From assembly GCA_014860585.1 (NCBI GenBank), contig JACZJL010000134.1, positions 1 to 64,000 on the forward strand: a stretch of 64,000 nt of DNA. The letters are read 5' to 3'. Origin of the DNA: Bacteroidales bacterium (lineage in GTDB: Bacteria > Bacteroidota > Bacteroidia > Bacteroidales > 4484-276). The translations under genes and the position numbers were made by a program. Numbering within the stretch: position 1 is the first letter of the stretch; every line of letters starts with the position of its first letter. The notes under the pieces were generated by a model. That model was not told the DNA's origin. It searched no databases and was given only the letters and a program-made list of their open reading frames with translations. Positions 9,094-18,339 of the stretch are shown piece after piece.

Positions 9094-9882
9094 TTAGAAT
9101 TGAATTTTCCCTTCAAAAACCCTTTCGGCAGGTCCCTCAAGCCAAATGTTGCTGAAATAATGATCTACTGCATTAAAATGAACTTTTAGTTGTCCACCGG
9201 GAGCATGAATTAATAACGGTGAATCAGTCATAAAACCATTTGAATACACAGCCAAAGCCATAGCAATAGCACCTGTCCCGCATGAAAGCGTTTCATTTTC
9301 AACACCGCGCTCGTAAGTACGACCATGAACATCTCCACTTTTCAACTCAACAAAATTCACATTTACCCCGTCAGTGCCCCATTTGCTCATTGTTCTTATT
9401 TTTCTCCCTTCGGCATTCACATCCAGGTCATTTACATTTTCAATAAAACGAACCAGGTGAGGAGAACCTGTGTCAAGAAAAAAGCCTTCGTCGAATTTTT
9501 GAATATTAACCACATCACTCATTTTGAGTTTAACGACTACTGATGTATCATATTCCGACAAAATTACAGCTACATGCCTCCCGTCAGCAGCAATAAAATT
9601 TGCATCACTTTTAACTAAACCGAGGAATCGCGCAAATGCAACACAGCACCTTCCACCGTTGCCGCACATCGTTGCTTCGCGACCATCAGAATTAAAATAC
9701 CGCATCCTGAAATCAGCTTCGGGATGATGCTCAAGTAAAATAAGTCCATCGGCTCCAATTCCAAAAAAACGATGACATAATTTCGTTATCGTTGTCGCTT
9801 CCGGATTAAAAAATCTCTCCCGGTTGTCAATCATGATAAAATCATTCCCGGCGCCGTGATATTTGTAAAACTTGAGTTCCAT
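9094..9882 (-). CDS. dapF: Diaminopimelate epimerase
   Basis: DapF converts LL- to meso-diaminopimelate, the last step before lysine and the cross-linking residue of peptidoglycan. The two catalytic cysteines are in MCGNGGRC and LSCGTGA, and the N-terminal signature is YHGAGNDF. The ATG at 9882 matches the family start and follows a TAGTTTTG box. A longer frame from 9903 would begin inside that box. It is the first gene of the run that includes mltG. dapD is also in this window (44957-45787), so both genes point to the succinylase branch of the pathway. Confidence 0.95.
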   Translation of the reverse strand: MELKFYKYHGAGNDFIMIDNRERFFNPEATTITKLCHRFFGIGADGLILLEHHPEADFRMRYFNSDGREATMCGNGGRCCVAFARFLGLVKSDANFIAADGRHVAVILSEYDTSVVVKLKMSDVVNIQKFDEGFFLDTGSPHLVRFIENVNDLDVNAEGRKIRTMSKWGTDGVNVNFVELKSGDVHGRTYERGVENETLSCGTGAIAMALAVYSNGFMTDSPLLIHAPGGQLKVHFNAVDHYFSNIWLEGPAERVFEGKIQF

Positions 9883-9900
9883 TGTTTTAGAATCTGGCTG

Positions 9901-9908
9901 CAAAACTA
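9901..9908 (-). promoter_or_regulatory. Candidate -7 box (TAGTTTTG) for the dapF operon
   Basis: Read on the minus strand, TAGTTTTG fits TAnnTTTG and ends 18 bp before the dapF ATG at 9882. A -33 TTTG is not evident. The rest of the region up to 10119 is AT-rich and shows no gene. Confidence 0.45.
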
Positions 9909-10119
9909 ATAATTTCGGAGGTGATGTTGGAAAATTTAGTTAATGATTTGAATTTCAAATTTATTCGAAATTCATTGCAGCTTCAATGTTCTCACTTTTC
10001 AGGATGAAAGAAATTGTTAACCGAATTAAGTGTTTCATTTTTAACTTTATTAAAACTTTTTCAGTAAAGTGTGGTTTAAATTTTGTTCAAGCCGGACAAA
10101 CTTTAAAAAACTAAATATT

Positions 10120-11571
10120 ATGAAAAGGTTCGCATCATTAATTTTGGTAGCAATGATTGGAGGGCTTTTCTCCATTGTAATTTACAAATTTTTTGAAAAG
10201 GAAGAGGCGCCAAAGACTGTTTACATGACCTCTCAGGAAGGAATCGCTCCTGTCAACACGCCTGGTTATCTTGCAAATTATCCGGTGCCGGAAAATGTTC
10301 CTGATTTCGTTGAGGCTGCCGATATGACAGTGCATGCGGTAGTGCATATTAAAACTGAAGTGAGCAGACGAAACTCTGTTTACGATGAGTTTTTCTATGA
10401 ATTTTTCGGGATGCCGCGTCAGCAAAATCAACCGCTTGTTGCAACAGGTTCAGGGGTAATAATTACCAGCGACGGATATATTGTTACTAACAACCATGTT
10501 GTTCAGAATGCCATCAGGTTGGAGGTTACACTCAACGACAAGCGTTCCTATGAAGCAAGTATCATTGGTACAGATCCTTCCACTGACCTTGCCCTTATCA
10601 AGGTTGAAGCATTAAATCTGCCCTATTTGCCCTATGGAGATTCTGATGCAATAAGGGTTGGCGAATGGGTGCTTGCTGTAGGGAACCCTTTTAACCTGAC
10701 CTCAACAGTCACAGCCGGCATCGTTAGTGCTAAAGCAAGAGATATCAATATTCTCGGAACTGCCGGCGCAATTGAGTCTTTTATTCAAACTGATGCTCCT
10801 GTAAACAGGGGTAATAGCGGTGGCGCCCTTGTAAATACAAGAGGTGAACTGATAGGGATCAACGCAGCCATTGCTTCCAACACCGGAAGCTATGCCGGTT
10901 ATTCCTTTGCTATACCCGTAAACATTGTTAAAAAAGTAGTCACCGATTTCATTACATTTGGTGAACTCCAACGGGCATATATTGGGGTGACCATTCGTGA
11001 CATTGACAGTCAGTTTGCAAAAGAAATTGGACTGGAATCCCCTCAGGGCATTTATGTTGTCTCGGTTGTGGAAAACAGTTCGGCTAACGACGCTGATATC
11101 CGTGCTGAAGATATCATTCTTGAAATTGATGGCAGATCAATCAACTCAGTCTCCAGTCTGCTCGAATCAATCGGTCAGCGTAACCCGGGTGATCGTGTGA
11201 TGGTTAAACTCAAACGCGGCAACAAAGTAATAGATAAAGAAGTTCTCCTGAAAAACAAGGATAACTCAACCGATATAATTGCAAAGAAGGATCAACGCGA
11301 CCTCACTGCATTAGGCGCAACTTTTGAGCAGGTGAGTACCGATGAATTAAGCAGGCTTGGAATTGAGCATGGCGTTCAGGTCAAAACCATACGTAGGGGA
11401 GAGCTATTGAACAAAGGTGTAAGAGAAGGGTTTATTATCACACACATTGATAAGGCGCCAGTGAAAACCACCGACGATATTGTTAAATTAACAGAAGGCA
11501 AACGCGGAGGGGTATTAATCGAAGGTGTTTATCCCAATGGCAAAAGATCTTATTATGCTTTAGGTCTTTAA
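10120..11571 (+). CDS. degP: DegP/HtrA-type periplasmic serine protease
   Basis: A trypsin-fold envelope protease that degrades or refolds damaged periplasmic proteins. The protein has 483 residues from the ATG at 10120, with an N-terminal hydrophobic segment (FASLILVAMIGGLFSIVIYKF) acting as signal or anchor. The triad is visible as His in TNNHVV, Asp in STDLALIKV and Ser in RGNSGGAL. Two PDZ domains follow (about 290-380 and 395-483), the second more divergent. It lies just upstream of rpoD but is separated from it by about 220 bp containing an rpoD promoter. Confidence 0.93.
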   Translation: MKRFASLILVAMIGGLFSIVIYKFFEKEEAPKTVYMTSQEGIAPVNTPGYLANYPVPENVPDFVEAADMTVHAVVHIKTEVSRRNSVYDEFFYEFFGMPRQQNQPLVATGSGVIITSDGYIVTNNHVVQNAIRLEVTLNDKRSYEASIIGTDPSTDLALIKVEALNLPYLPYGDSDAIRVGEWVLAVGNPFNLTSTVTAGIVSAKARDINILGTAGAIESFIQTDAPVNRGNSGGALVNTRGELIGINAAIASNTGSYAGYSFAIPVNIVKKVVTDFITFGELQRAYIGVTIRDIDSQFAKEIGLESPQGIYVVSVVENSSANDADIRAEDIILEIDGRSINSVSSLLESIGQRNPGDRVMVKLKRGNKVIDKEVLLKNKDNSTDIIAKKDQRDLTALGATFEQVSTDELSRLGIEHGVQVKTIRRGELLNKGVREGFIITHIDKAPVKTTDDIVKLTEGKRGGVLIEGVYPNGKRSYYALGL

Positions 11572-11575
11572 ATTA

Positions 11576-11607
11576 CTTGACAAAACTTATTATTTGTTAT
11601 ATTTTTG
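11576..11607 (+). promoter_or_regulatory. Candidate Bacteroidota-type promoter for rpoD
   Basis: CTTG at 11576-11579 and TATTTTTG at 11600-11607 are separated by 20 bp, close to the phylum consensus TTTG-N19-21-TAnnTTTG. Transcription would start near 11614, which gives an rpoD leader of about 180 bases. An AAGGAAGG stretch lies shortly before the ATG and could serve as ribosome binding site, unusual in this phylum. Confidence 0.6.
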
Positions 11608-11792
11608 CTAAAAATTTTCGTAAACAATCCTGCAACCAATACTTGCCGGATTGTTTACCGAAATTAATATTTCGTTAAATTAAAATACAATAATTCTAAC
11701 CGCCATTAGTTAGATTGAAGCTAATACCGGTAGGTCTAATCAAACAGCAAATTATCGAAGGAACTTTTTACTAATAAAACAAGGAAGGTTTA

Positions 11793-12659
11793 ATGAGACA
11801 GTTAAAGATCACAAAGTCGATCACAAATCGTGAAACGGCTTCTCTTGACAAGTATCTTCAGGATATTGGAAGGGAGGAGTTGATAACCGCTGAGGAGGAA
11901 GTTTTACTAGCGCAGCGTATCAAACAGGGCGACCAGACAGCGCTTGAAAAACTCACCAAAGCAAATTTACGTTTTGTGGTTTCAGTTGCTAAACAGTATC
12001 AAAATCAAGGACTTAGTCTTCCTGATCTTATCAATGAAGGAAATCTTGGTTTGATTAAGGCGGCACAGCGATTCGACGAAACACGTGGATTTAAGTTTAT
12101 TTCTTATGCCGTTTGGTGGATCCGCCAATCTATTCTGCAGGCACTGGCTGAACAATCAAGGATTGTCAGACTTCCTCTCAATCAGGTGGGTTCACTTAAC
12201 AGGATACGGAAAGAATCGTCAAAGCTGGAACAAAAATTTGAAAGACCCCCATCAGCCGACGAAATCGCTCAATCACTTGATCTGCCCGAAAACAAGGTGG
12301 ATAACGTGTTGAAAATTACTACCCGCACTGTTTCTATGGACGCCCCATTGACGCAGGATGAAGACATGAGCCTCCTTGATGTTTATGTCTCGGACGACAA
12401 TCCAACTACCGACAGAGAACTGATGAAAGAATCGCTGGCACGTGAGATCCAACGCTCGTTGGCCACGCTTACCAAGAAAGAGCGAGATGTCATCAATCTT
12501 TACTACGGAATTGGTATGAACCACGGACTGACTTTGGATGAAATCGCTATGAAATTTGACCTGACCCGCGAGCGCGTCCGTCAAATCAAAGAAAAAGCCA
12601 TTCGCAGGCTTAAACACACTTCAAGAAGTAAACTACTCAAAGCTTATTTAGGTCAATAG
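11793..12659 (+). CDS. rpoD: Primary RNA polymerase sigma factor RpoD (sigma-70)
   Basis: The housekeeping sigma factor. At 288 residues it lacks region 1.1 and the long non-conserved insert, as is normal for Bacteroidota. Region 1.2 is [16 protein letters not shown]. Region 2 has [27 protein letters not shown] and the -10 recognition segment [14 protein letters not shown]. Region 3 follows, and region 4 has [23 protein letters not shown]. It is expected to read the TAnnTTTG boxes seen through the window. It is monocistronic and followed by a good terminator. Confidence 0.97.
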   Translation: MRQLKITKSITNRETASLDKYLQDIGREELITAEEEVLLAQRIKQGDQTALEKLTKANLRFVVSVAKQYQNQGLSLPDLINEGNLGLIKAAQRFDETRGFKFISYAVWWIRQSILQALAEQSRIVRLPLNQVGSLNRIRKESSKLEQKFERPPSADEIAQSLDLPENKVDNVLKITTRTVSMDAPLTQDEDMSLLDVYVSDDNPTTDRELMKESLAREIQRSLATLTKKERDVINLYYGIGMNHGLTLDEIAMKFDLTRERVRQIKEKAIRRLKHTSRSKLLKAYLGQ

Positions 12660-12683
12660 TAGTTGTTTCGAAATAAATAAAGA

Positions 12684-12710
12684 AGCCCGGCAGTGATGCT
12701 GGGTTTTTTT
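12684..12710 (+). terminator. Rho-independent terminator of rpoD
   Basis: AGCCCGGCA (12684-12692) pairs with TGCTGGGTT (12697-12705) across a GTGA loop, with two G-U pairs, and runs into seven T residues (12704-12710). Confidence 0.85.
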
Positions 12711-12988
12711 GTTGGATGCCAGTCTATCTAAGCAGGGTAGGAAAGCCCCGCCGCAAAGATGAAGGTTGTTCAGCAAGACATTAAAAAAATTGGATTAACC
12801 ATTTGCATACCCAATGCATTATTACTCTGCGGTTCTTTGTATCTTCTTTGCTGAACCCTGGTGCAACAGAGAGCTGCAAAGCAACAAACCTGTTAACCAA
12901 TCTTTATATTCCAACCTTTATTGGTTATTGAAGCAAACGTATTGTCGCCTAATAGCATGAATAAAAAATTTTCAAAATCTCCCAAAAC
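12711..12988. other. Gene-free stretch between rpoD and the ECF operon
   Basis: With the flanking terminator and promoter this gap is about 375 bp. I find no convincing open frame, tRNA or structured RNA in it. It has degenerate AT-rich sequence and a few short purine-rich stretches. Confidence 0.5.
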
Positions 12989-13017
12989 TGTAACATTCGC
13001 TATTCCCGTTTGTCTTA
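12989..13017 (+). promoter_or_regulatory. Candidate ECF-type promoter (TGTAAC-N16-TGTCTTA)
   Basis: TGTAAC (12989-12994) and TGTCTTA (13011-13017) have a 16-bp spacer, the architecture of ECF sigma promoters (an AAC-containing -35 and a GTC-containing -10). Transcription would begin around 13022-13025, just before the sigma gene. This suggests autoregulation by the sigma factor encoded immediately downstream. Assignment rests on layout only. Confidence 0.5.
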
Positions 13018-13035
13018 GTATCAAAACAACAAAAG

Positions 13036-13593
13036 TTGAATACACCGGTGAAAGAATTGGATCACGAACTGATAGAGGCTTGTCGGAGTAATGACCGTGG
13101 TGCACAGGTCAGAATTTATGAAATGTTCTCTAATACAATTTTCAATACCTGCGTGAGAATTGTTGACAACAGCGCTGATGCGGAGGATTTGATGCAGGAA
13201 TCGTTCATTGAAGCTTTCAGGAAAATTGAGACGTTCAGGGGTGAAGGAGAATTTATTGGCTGGTTGAAACGGATTGCCATCAACAACTCAATTAACTTCA
13301 TCCGGAAACATAAAAAGCTGGTGAGTTTAGATGAATCAAATCTTGATATTCCAGATCCTTACGCTGGAGAAGAGGAAATATCGGAAAACATTTTTTGTCA
13401 ACTCGAAGAAATCAAAAGCGCGATGGACCAGCTGAAAGCAAACTACAAAATCGTCCTTTCGCTGCACTTGCTCGAAGGATATGATCATGACGAAATTGCT
13501 GAAATACTTGGAACCAGTAATGGGAATGTGCGCACCAGGTATTCAAGGGCAAAACAAAAGCTATTGCAAATCATTATGCATTCAAGAAATTAG
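13036..13593 (+). CDS. ECF-type RNA polymerase sigma factor
   Basis: About 185 residues, with sigma region 2 (DNSADAEDLMQESFIEAFRKIETFRGEGEFIGWLKRIAINN) and region 4 (NYKIVLSLHLLEGYDHDEIAEILGTSNGNVRTRYSRAKQKL). No ATG is available at the N-terminus. The frame can start at TTG 13036 or GTG 13048, and both lie after the presumed transcription start of the ECF-type promoter. It heads a five-gene run: membrane protein, then three beta-repeat envelope proteins. It probably directs that run in answer to an envelope signal, which is inference from context. Confidence 0.88.
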   Translation: MNTPVKELDHELIEACRSNDRGAQVRIYEMFSNTIFNTCVRIVDNSADAEDLMQESFIEAFRKIETFRGEGEFIGWLKRIAINNSINFIRKHKKLVSLDESNLDIPDPYAGEEEISENIFCQLEEIKSAMDQLKANYKIVLSLHLLEGYDHDEIAEILGTSNGNVRTRYSRAKQKLLQIIMHSRN

Positions 13594-13620
13594 ATACTTA
13601 AAATCAAAAAAATAAATATT

Positions 13621-14211
13621 ATGTCATTTTTAGAAAAGAAAATACGGGAAAATACAGGCTTCTTCGATGACAGGCAACCACCTGAAGGTCATCGGCAGCG
13701 GTTTCTTGAAAAGCTCGATCAAGTGACACGTGTTGAGGAGAAATCTGACCGGTACTTCAGTATTTTTAAAATTGCAGCTGTTGCGATGATTTTTGTTACA
13801 GCGTCATGGTTACTACTGTCGAAAAATCAAATGATTAGTTTCCTGTCAAACCAGGGTAGCCATGTGCTTTTGGAAGTTATAAAAATTGAATTTTCCGAAG
13901 AACTTAAAACCACCTTTGCCTATTATGATTCACAGGCTGAACCAAGAATTGATCAGATCAGTGAGTTTGCGCTAAATGATGAAGAGGCAGCACGAATTAA
14001 AGAGTTGGCAATGGAGAAATTGCAAAATATTGACGCTGACATGGCTGCTATTGAAAAAGAATACATGACAAACCCAGGCAACAAAAAGTTGGAAGCAGCC
14101 CTTATTAACCATAAGCGTCAAAAGGCTGAAATCATGGAAACCATACTGAAACAGTTAAACGCAGCCATACCATCGGTAAATAATAAAACAACAACAGATA
14201 AAAATTTGTAA
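13621..14211 (+). CDS. Single-pass membrane protein, putative anti-sigma factor
   Basis: The protein has 196 residues. The N-terminal 45 (MSFLEKKIRENTGFF, then PPEGHRQRFLEKL) would be cytoplasmic. One membrane helix follows (about 46-66, FKIAAVAMIFVTASWLLL), then a periplasmic, helical, charged C-terminal part (AARIKELAMEKLQNIDADMAAIEKEY). This topology, and its place 27 bp after an ECF sigma gene, are those of anti-sigma factors. No zinc-binding ZAS motif is present. The GHRQRF-x-x-KL segment resembles N-termini of Bacteroidota sigma-linked membrane proteins. Function is inferred from position and topology. Confidence 0.6.
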   Translation: MSFLEKKIRENTGFFDDRQPPEGHRQRFLEKLDQVTRVEEKSDRYFSIFKIAAVAMIFVTASWLLLSKNQMISFLSNQGSHVLLEVIKIEFSEELKTTFAYYDSQAEPRIDQISEFALNDEEAARIKELAMEKLQNIDADMAAIEKEYMTNPGNKKLEAALINHKRQKAEIMETILKQLNAAIPSVNNKTTTDKNL

Positions 14212-14214
14212 AAA

Positions 14215-15276
14215 ATGAAAACAATAAAATTTTTAACCACAATGATGCTTACGATCAGCTTCATGATCACAGGCGGAAACCTGATGGCACAGAAAACAAT
14301 AGAAAAAGTGCTTGCAGAGAAACAATTTAAGGTAGTGGATAATGCCACGCTACAAATTGACCACAAATATGGTAAAATTGTTTGTAAAAATCATGATTTG
14401 AACACTATCTACATTAAAGTTACGGCAAGCCTTGAAACAAAAGCCCAGGATAAAGCTGAGCAGATATTTGAAAGAATTGACCTGAGCATTACTGGCGATG
14501 AACTTAAAGTAAAAGTGAACTGTGAATTAAGTGACAAGATCGTCAGCAAAAATGATAATCTGACGGTGGATATAGAGATATTTTTACCTCAAACCATCAA
14601 CCTGGAAATTAACCAAATGTTTGGTAACACATACATTGAAAACGCCAGTGGCCGGGTTTCAGTAAACAACCGGTATGGATCTTTCCAGGCAAATGAAATG
14701 GTAAACAGCGACAATGATATTAAGGTTAGTTTCGGTAATGCTACCATCGGGGCTATCGAAGGTGGTGTAACCAAAATATCCTATGGAGATTTGACCATCA
14801 AAAAAGCTGGTCACATTGAACTTGCTGCAGAATATTCCAATACCAGGGTTACAGAGGCTTTGAGTATATTGGCCCAAAACGAAGGAGGAAGTCTGAAAAT
14901 CGGAACCATTGACATTTGTGTCCTAAATTCTAAATTTTCTGATAATGAAGTGGGTACATTGAACCAATCAATAAAAGCAAAGTCAGAGTACGGCTCACTA
15001 AAGGTTGAAAACATAGCAGCCAGTTTCTCCTCCGTTGACCTTACAAATAGTTTTGGAAGCAGCACCCTTGTTTTTGACAATAAAGCCGGATTCAATTTAG
15101 AAGCAGAGATGAGTTTTTGTGATTTGAAATACCCGGAAAATAAGGCCAATTTATCAGAGAAGGTGACAACAGCATTTAAAAGTAATTACAAAGGTAAGTT
15201 GGGATCTGCCGTCAACCCTGGCGCTTCCGTTTTTATCAAAAGCAGTTATGGTAACGTTGATATCAAATTTGAATAG
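14215..15276 (+). CDS. Secreted DUF4097-like beta-repeat protein
   Basis: The protein has 353 residues with a signal peptide (MKTIKFLTTMMLTISFMITGGNLMA). The rest is predicted beta-strand, with recurring short units such as KYGKI, RYGSF, SYGDL, EYGSL and SYGNV, the pattern of DUF4097/adhesin-like right-handed beta repeats. It starts 4 bases after the stop of the putative anti-sigma gene, so translational coupling is likely. Probably a periplasmic or outer-membrane structural or sensing protein. No catalytic motif is visible. Confidence 0.65.
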   Translation: MKTIKFLTTMMLTISFMITGGNLMAQKTIEKVLAEKQFKVVDNATLQIDHKYGKIVCKNHDLNTIYIKVTASLETKAQDKAEQIFERIDLSITGDELKVKVNCELSDKIVSKNDNLTVDIEIFLPQTINLEINQMFGNTYIENASGRVSVNNRYGSFQANEMVNSDNDIKVSFGNATIGAIEGGVTKISYGDLTIKKAGHIELAAEYSNTRVTEALSILAQNEGGSLKIGTIDICVLNSKFSDNEVGTLNQSIKAKSEYGSLKVENIAASFSSVDLTNSFGSSTLVFDNKAGFNLEAEMSFCDLKYPENKANLSEKVTTAFKSNYKGKLGSAVNPGASVFIKSSYGNVDIKFE

Positions 15277-15313
15277 TAATTCATACAAAATAAATAATTT
15301 AAAACTTTAGAAA

Positions 15314-16156
15314 ATGAAAAGCACAAAATTTAACCTGGCATCAATACTTGCAACCATGCTTGTATTCATTAGCTTAACTGCTCATGCTCAATTTTTTGGT
15401 GTTACTGGTAGTGGAAATGTTGTGAAACAGGAGCGTAATGTAGGTGATTTTTCCACAATAAAGATACTGGGATCAGCGGATGTAATTGTGACACAAGGCG
15501 ACCGGACAGTGGTTCAGGTGCAGGCTGACGACAATTTGCTTGAAAACATCATCACCAAAGTCAAAGGCGATGCACTGATAGTCGAAACTGAAGGGAGCAT
15601 AAGGAATTACAAAAAATTTGAAGTACTGGTAACCTTGAGCCGGCTGGATGGAATCGAAATCAATGGTTCTGGCGATTTGGAATCGGAAGGAGTAATTAAA
15701 GGGAACAGCCTGTCAATTTCTATCAACGGTTCCGGAGATGTAGAACTGGAGCTTAATTATAACCACCTTGAGGCACAGGTCAACGGTTCCGGAGATATTG
15801 AAATTTCAGGAATTACAGGCGATCTCGAACTGGATGTCATGGGCTCAGGTGATTTTTCTGCATCCGAATTGCGATTGAACACATGCAATTTGAGCATATT
15901 CGGTTCAGGTGATGTCAAACTGAATGGCAGTGCCAGCAGCGTTTCAGTCGATGTGTCTGCTTCAGGAGATGTGAACCTGTACAATCTTTCAGCACAGGAT
16001 GTGGAAGTCAGCAACAACGGGTCCGGAGATGTTATTGTTTCCGTTTCCGGTAAACTAAAGGCAAGATTGATGGGCTCGGGTGATTTGACCTACCGTGGTA
16101 CGCCAACAGGTGTAGATGTTTCATCATTAGGCTCCGGCTCGGTATACAAAAAATAA
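15314..16156 (+). CDS. Secreted DUF2807 (GIN-domain) beta-helix protein
   Basis: The protein has 280 residues with a signal peptide ending at AHA-Q. The mature part contains about nine GSGD/ASGD turns roughly 18-25 residues apart (NGSGDLE, NGSGDVE, NGSGDIE, MGSGDFS and so on), the hallmark of the head-GIN/DUF2807 beta-helix. It opens with GSGNVVKQERNVGDFSTI, also typical. It lies in the ECF operon next to a shorter paralogue. Such proteins are abundant in Bacteroidota but their role is not established. Confidence 0.8.
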   Translation: MKSTKFNLASILATMLVFISLTAHAQFFGVTGSGNVVKQERNVGDFSTIKILGSADVIVTQGDRTVVQVQADDNLLENIITKVKGDALIVETEGSIRNYKKFEVLVTLSRLDGIEINGSGDLESEGVIKGNSLSISINGSGDVELELNYNHLEAQVNGSGDIEISGITGDLELDVMGSGDFSASELRLNTCNLSIFGSGDVKLNGSASSVSVDVSASGDVNLYNLSAQDVEVSNNGSGDVIVSVSGKLKARLMGSGDLTYRGTPTGVDVSSLGSGSVYKK

Positions 16157-16176
16157 ATAAATCAAACAATAAAGTC

Positions 16177-16899
16177 ATGAAAATTAGGAAGTTTTCAATT
16201 AACCTGGCACTCCTGTTCATACCACTCATTATGATCAGCAGTTGTCAGTATGGAGTTGGAGTTGAAGGAAACGGGCAGATCACCAGCGAGACCAGAACCG
16301 TTAAATCATTTGACCAAATGGAAGTCTCAGGAGGGTTCAGTGTAATTCTTACTCAAGGACCCACGGAAGGTGTTGTGGTGGAAGCCGATGAAAATCTGAT
16401 GGATTTAATTTCAACAGAGGTCATGGGAGGCGTTTTGGAGATTAAATCCAGGGAAAATATCAGAGGCTCAAGAGACATCAAAATCTTTGTTTCAATGGTT
16501 AATTTATCACGAATCAAACTATCAGGCGCAGTGGATTTAAGCAGTGAAAATCAATTGAATCTCGAACACTTGTCTGTCAGAGGCAGCGGCGCCTCAACCT
16601 TAACTCTTAACCTAAATGTTAACAGTCTGGATGCAGAGTTATCAGGAGCCAACAACGTTACACTTGCAGGACAAGCGACCAGTTTTACAGCAAAGTTAAC
16701 TGGTGCGTCCGACCTGAAGGCATTTGAGTTTGATGTGAATAACCTCGAAATTAAAGTTACAGGTGCTGGTGATGCGAGGGTTTCAGCCATTGAATCACTT
16801 AAGGTTAACATATCAGGCGCCGGATCTGTGACCTATCAGGGAGATCCGTCAATCGAGCAAACCATTTCAGGCGCCGGCAGTTTATCGAAAAAACAATAG
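16177..16899 (+). CDS. DUF2807 lipoprotein, paralogue of the preceding gene
   Basis: The protein has 240 residues. The signal peptide ends in a lipobox (MISSC, Cys about residue 24), so it should be lipid-anchored, unlike its upstream paralogue. The repeat turns here are SGA/TGA/TGAGD instead of GSGD. The opening EGNGQITSETRTVKSFDQMEVSG aligns with the start of the previous protein. Last gene of the ECF operon, 20 bp after the preceding stop. Likely function: same envelope process as its paralogue. Confidence 0.8.
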   Translation: MKIRKFSINLALLFIPLIMISSCQYGVGVEGNGQITSETRTVKSFDQMEVSGGFSVILTQGPTEGVVVEADENLMDLISTEVMGGVLEIKSRENIRGSRDIKIFVSMVNLSRIKLSGAVDLSSENQLNLEHLSVRGSGASTLTLNLNVNSLDAELSGANNVTLAGQATSFTAKLTGASDLKAFEFDVNNLEIKVTGAGDARVSAIESLKVNISGAGSVTYQGDPSIEQTISGAGSLSKKQ

Positions 16900-16964
16900 A
16901 AGGTTACAAAAATTGCTTTTTGGATATCTATCGTGACCCAGGATTATGTAAAGGTTGTAAATTT

Positions 16965-18227
16965 TTATCTTCTCCAAAAATCAACGGCAATGTAATAAGG
17001 GCTTTTAAATTCCGGCAACCGGACAAGTTCATAATCATTGTCAGTATAAGGGTTTTCATTCTCAATAAAATCAAACCTTAATGAAACCCTTTTCCCCGCC
17101 TCGCCATAAACCCAGGTTTCGATATTGGTTCTTCGAAAAACCTGTTTTGGAGGGCCGAACACAATGTAGGTCATTCCCCTGTCGGTCTTCCATCCTTCTT
17201 TGTAAGAGGCAAAATGCAGGTTGGCAGTTTCAACACGGTCATAATATGATGCTATCAGTTCAATGGCACGCTTTTCATTTCCGGCTGTCTCAATCCAGAA
17301 TTTGTCGACAGCTGTTTTTGGATCATCACTCCCCGTGAGTTTCCTGAACTCCTCAGTCGAAGTAAGATAGCGCAGCGGCAATGGAAGCAGGCTGGGGTCA
17401 GTAATCATCGGATAATCGTCATGAAACCTGAAAACTGCTAATCCGCTCCGCAAAAGAGTATCTGTACGGAAATAAAAAATTCCTTCTTTTCCATATTGTA
17501 AAAGCTCCGTTGTTCCATTATTTAAAGCAACATTAAATGATTCCTTTGGTTTAAGATTATATACCGGAGGGTGCTCCAACGAAAAAGGTGGACGGGCAGC
17601 AGGAAAATCCCCGGAAAAGTATTGAACAAAAAGATTGTCGATCTCTTTTTTAGCTGATATAATCCGGAACTTTGTCTTCCAACCCAGCCAATCCTCAAAA
17701 ACTACTTCGTTCATTTCATCAACCACAAGGAAATTTTGTGCATTTAATTGATCATTCTTAGTTATGTGAATTGGATAGATAAGGGCGCTCTCTGTGTTAA
17801 GATCAGTAAACCTGAGCTCCATTACATAATTTTGAGAAAATACTGCTTTAAACGGGAAATTGTAAACAAGGGAAAGTTTGTTTTGATAATAAAGTGAATC
17901 GTACAAGAAAAATGTGCCACTGTCGAGCACCACATTGGCTTCATAATTCTGGAATAATTTGTAAGAAAAAGAGTATTCAGCTGTATGATATGCCCCACCC
18001 GGTTTTATTGCGTAGCGCAGGCTCGAAGGTAAGTAGCGGACGAAAATACGCGAAACACTGTCAGCTTCGTGAAAAACTTTTATTCCAGTAATGTCCGGTC
18101 CTTCATGTTCCTGGTACAATGCTGAAAAATTAACAATGGTGATCTGGTTACTAACCTTACATCCAACGACAATTAATGTAAAAGCAAGCAAAAATGCAGG
18201 GAGGAGCTTAGTGAACGTTCTTATCAT
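16965..18227 (-). CDS. GWxTD-domain lipoprotein
   Basis: The protein has 420 residues from the ATG at 18227, giving a clean signal peptide with lipobox (LIVVGC). An upstream alternative start at 18272 adds residues before it that do not look like a signal. Near the C-terminus is the defining GWxTD motif (GWKTDRGMTYIVFGPP). The family is common in Bacteroidota and Acidobacteria, and its biochemical role is unknown. It is transcribed divergently from the TonB-like gene. Confidence 0.85.
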   Translation of the reverse strand: MIRTFTKLLPAFLLAFTLIVVGCKVSNQITIVNFSALYQEHEGPDITGIKVFHEADSVSRIFVRYLPSSLRYAIKPGGAYHTAEYSFSYKLFQNYEANVVLDSGTFFLYDSLYYQNKLSLVYNFPFKAVFSQNYVMELRFTDLNTESALIYPIHITKNDQLNAQNFLVVDEMNEVVFEDWLGWKTKFRIISAKKEIDNLFVQYFSGDFPAARPPFSLEHPPVYNLKPKESFNVALNNGTTELLQYGKEGIFYFRTDTLLRSGLAVFRFHDDYPMITDPSLLPLPLRYLTSTEEFRKLTGSDDPKTAVDKFWIETAGNEKRAIELIASYYDRVETANLHFASYKEGWKTDRGMTYIVFGPPKQVFRRTNIETWVYGEAGKRVSLRFDFIENENPYTDNDYELVRLPEFKSPYYIAVDFWRR

Positions 18228-18339
18228 TTCCTGGTGTATTAAATTTTTCAGTAAAAATAGCAACAATTCCATAAACTGGCTTCCTTGAAAAAAAAGAGTA
18301 AATTTACACGCGTTAACATTAGAATAAAATTCGGTTGAA

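Noticed and set aside
12711-12988. Search for a small RNA or tRNA after rpoD
   Set aside because: No cloverleaf or stable structure was found by eye.
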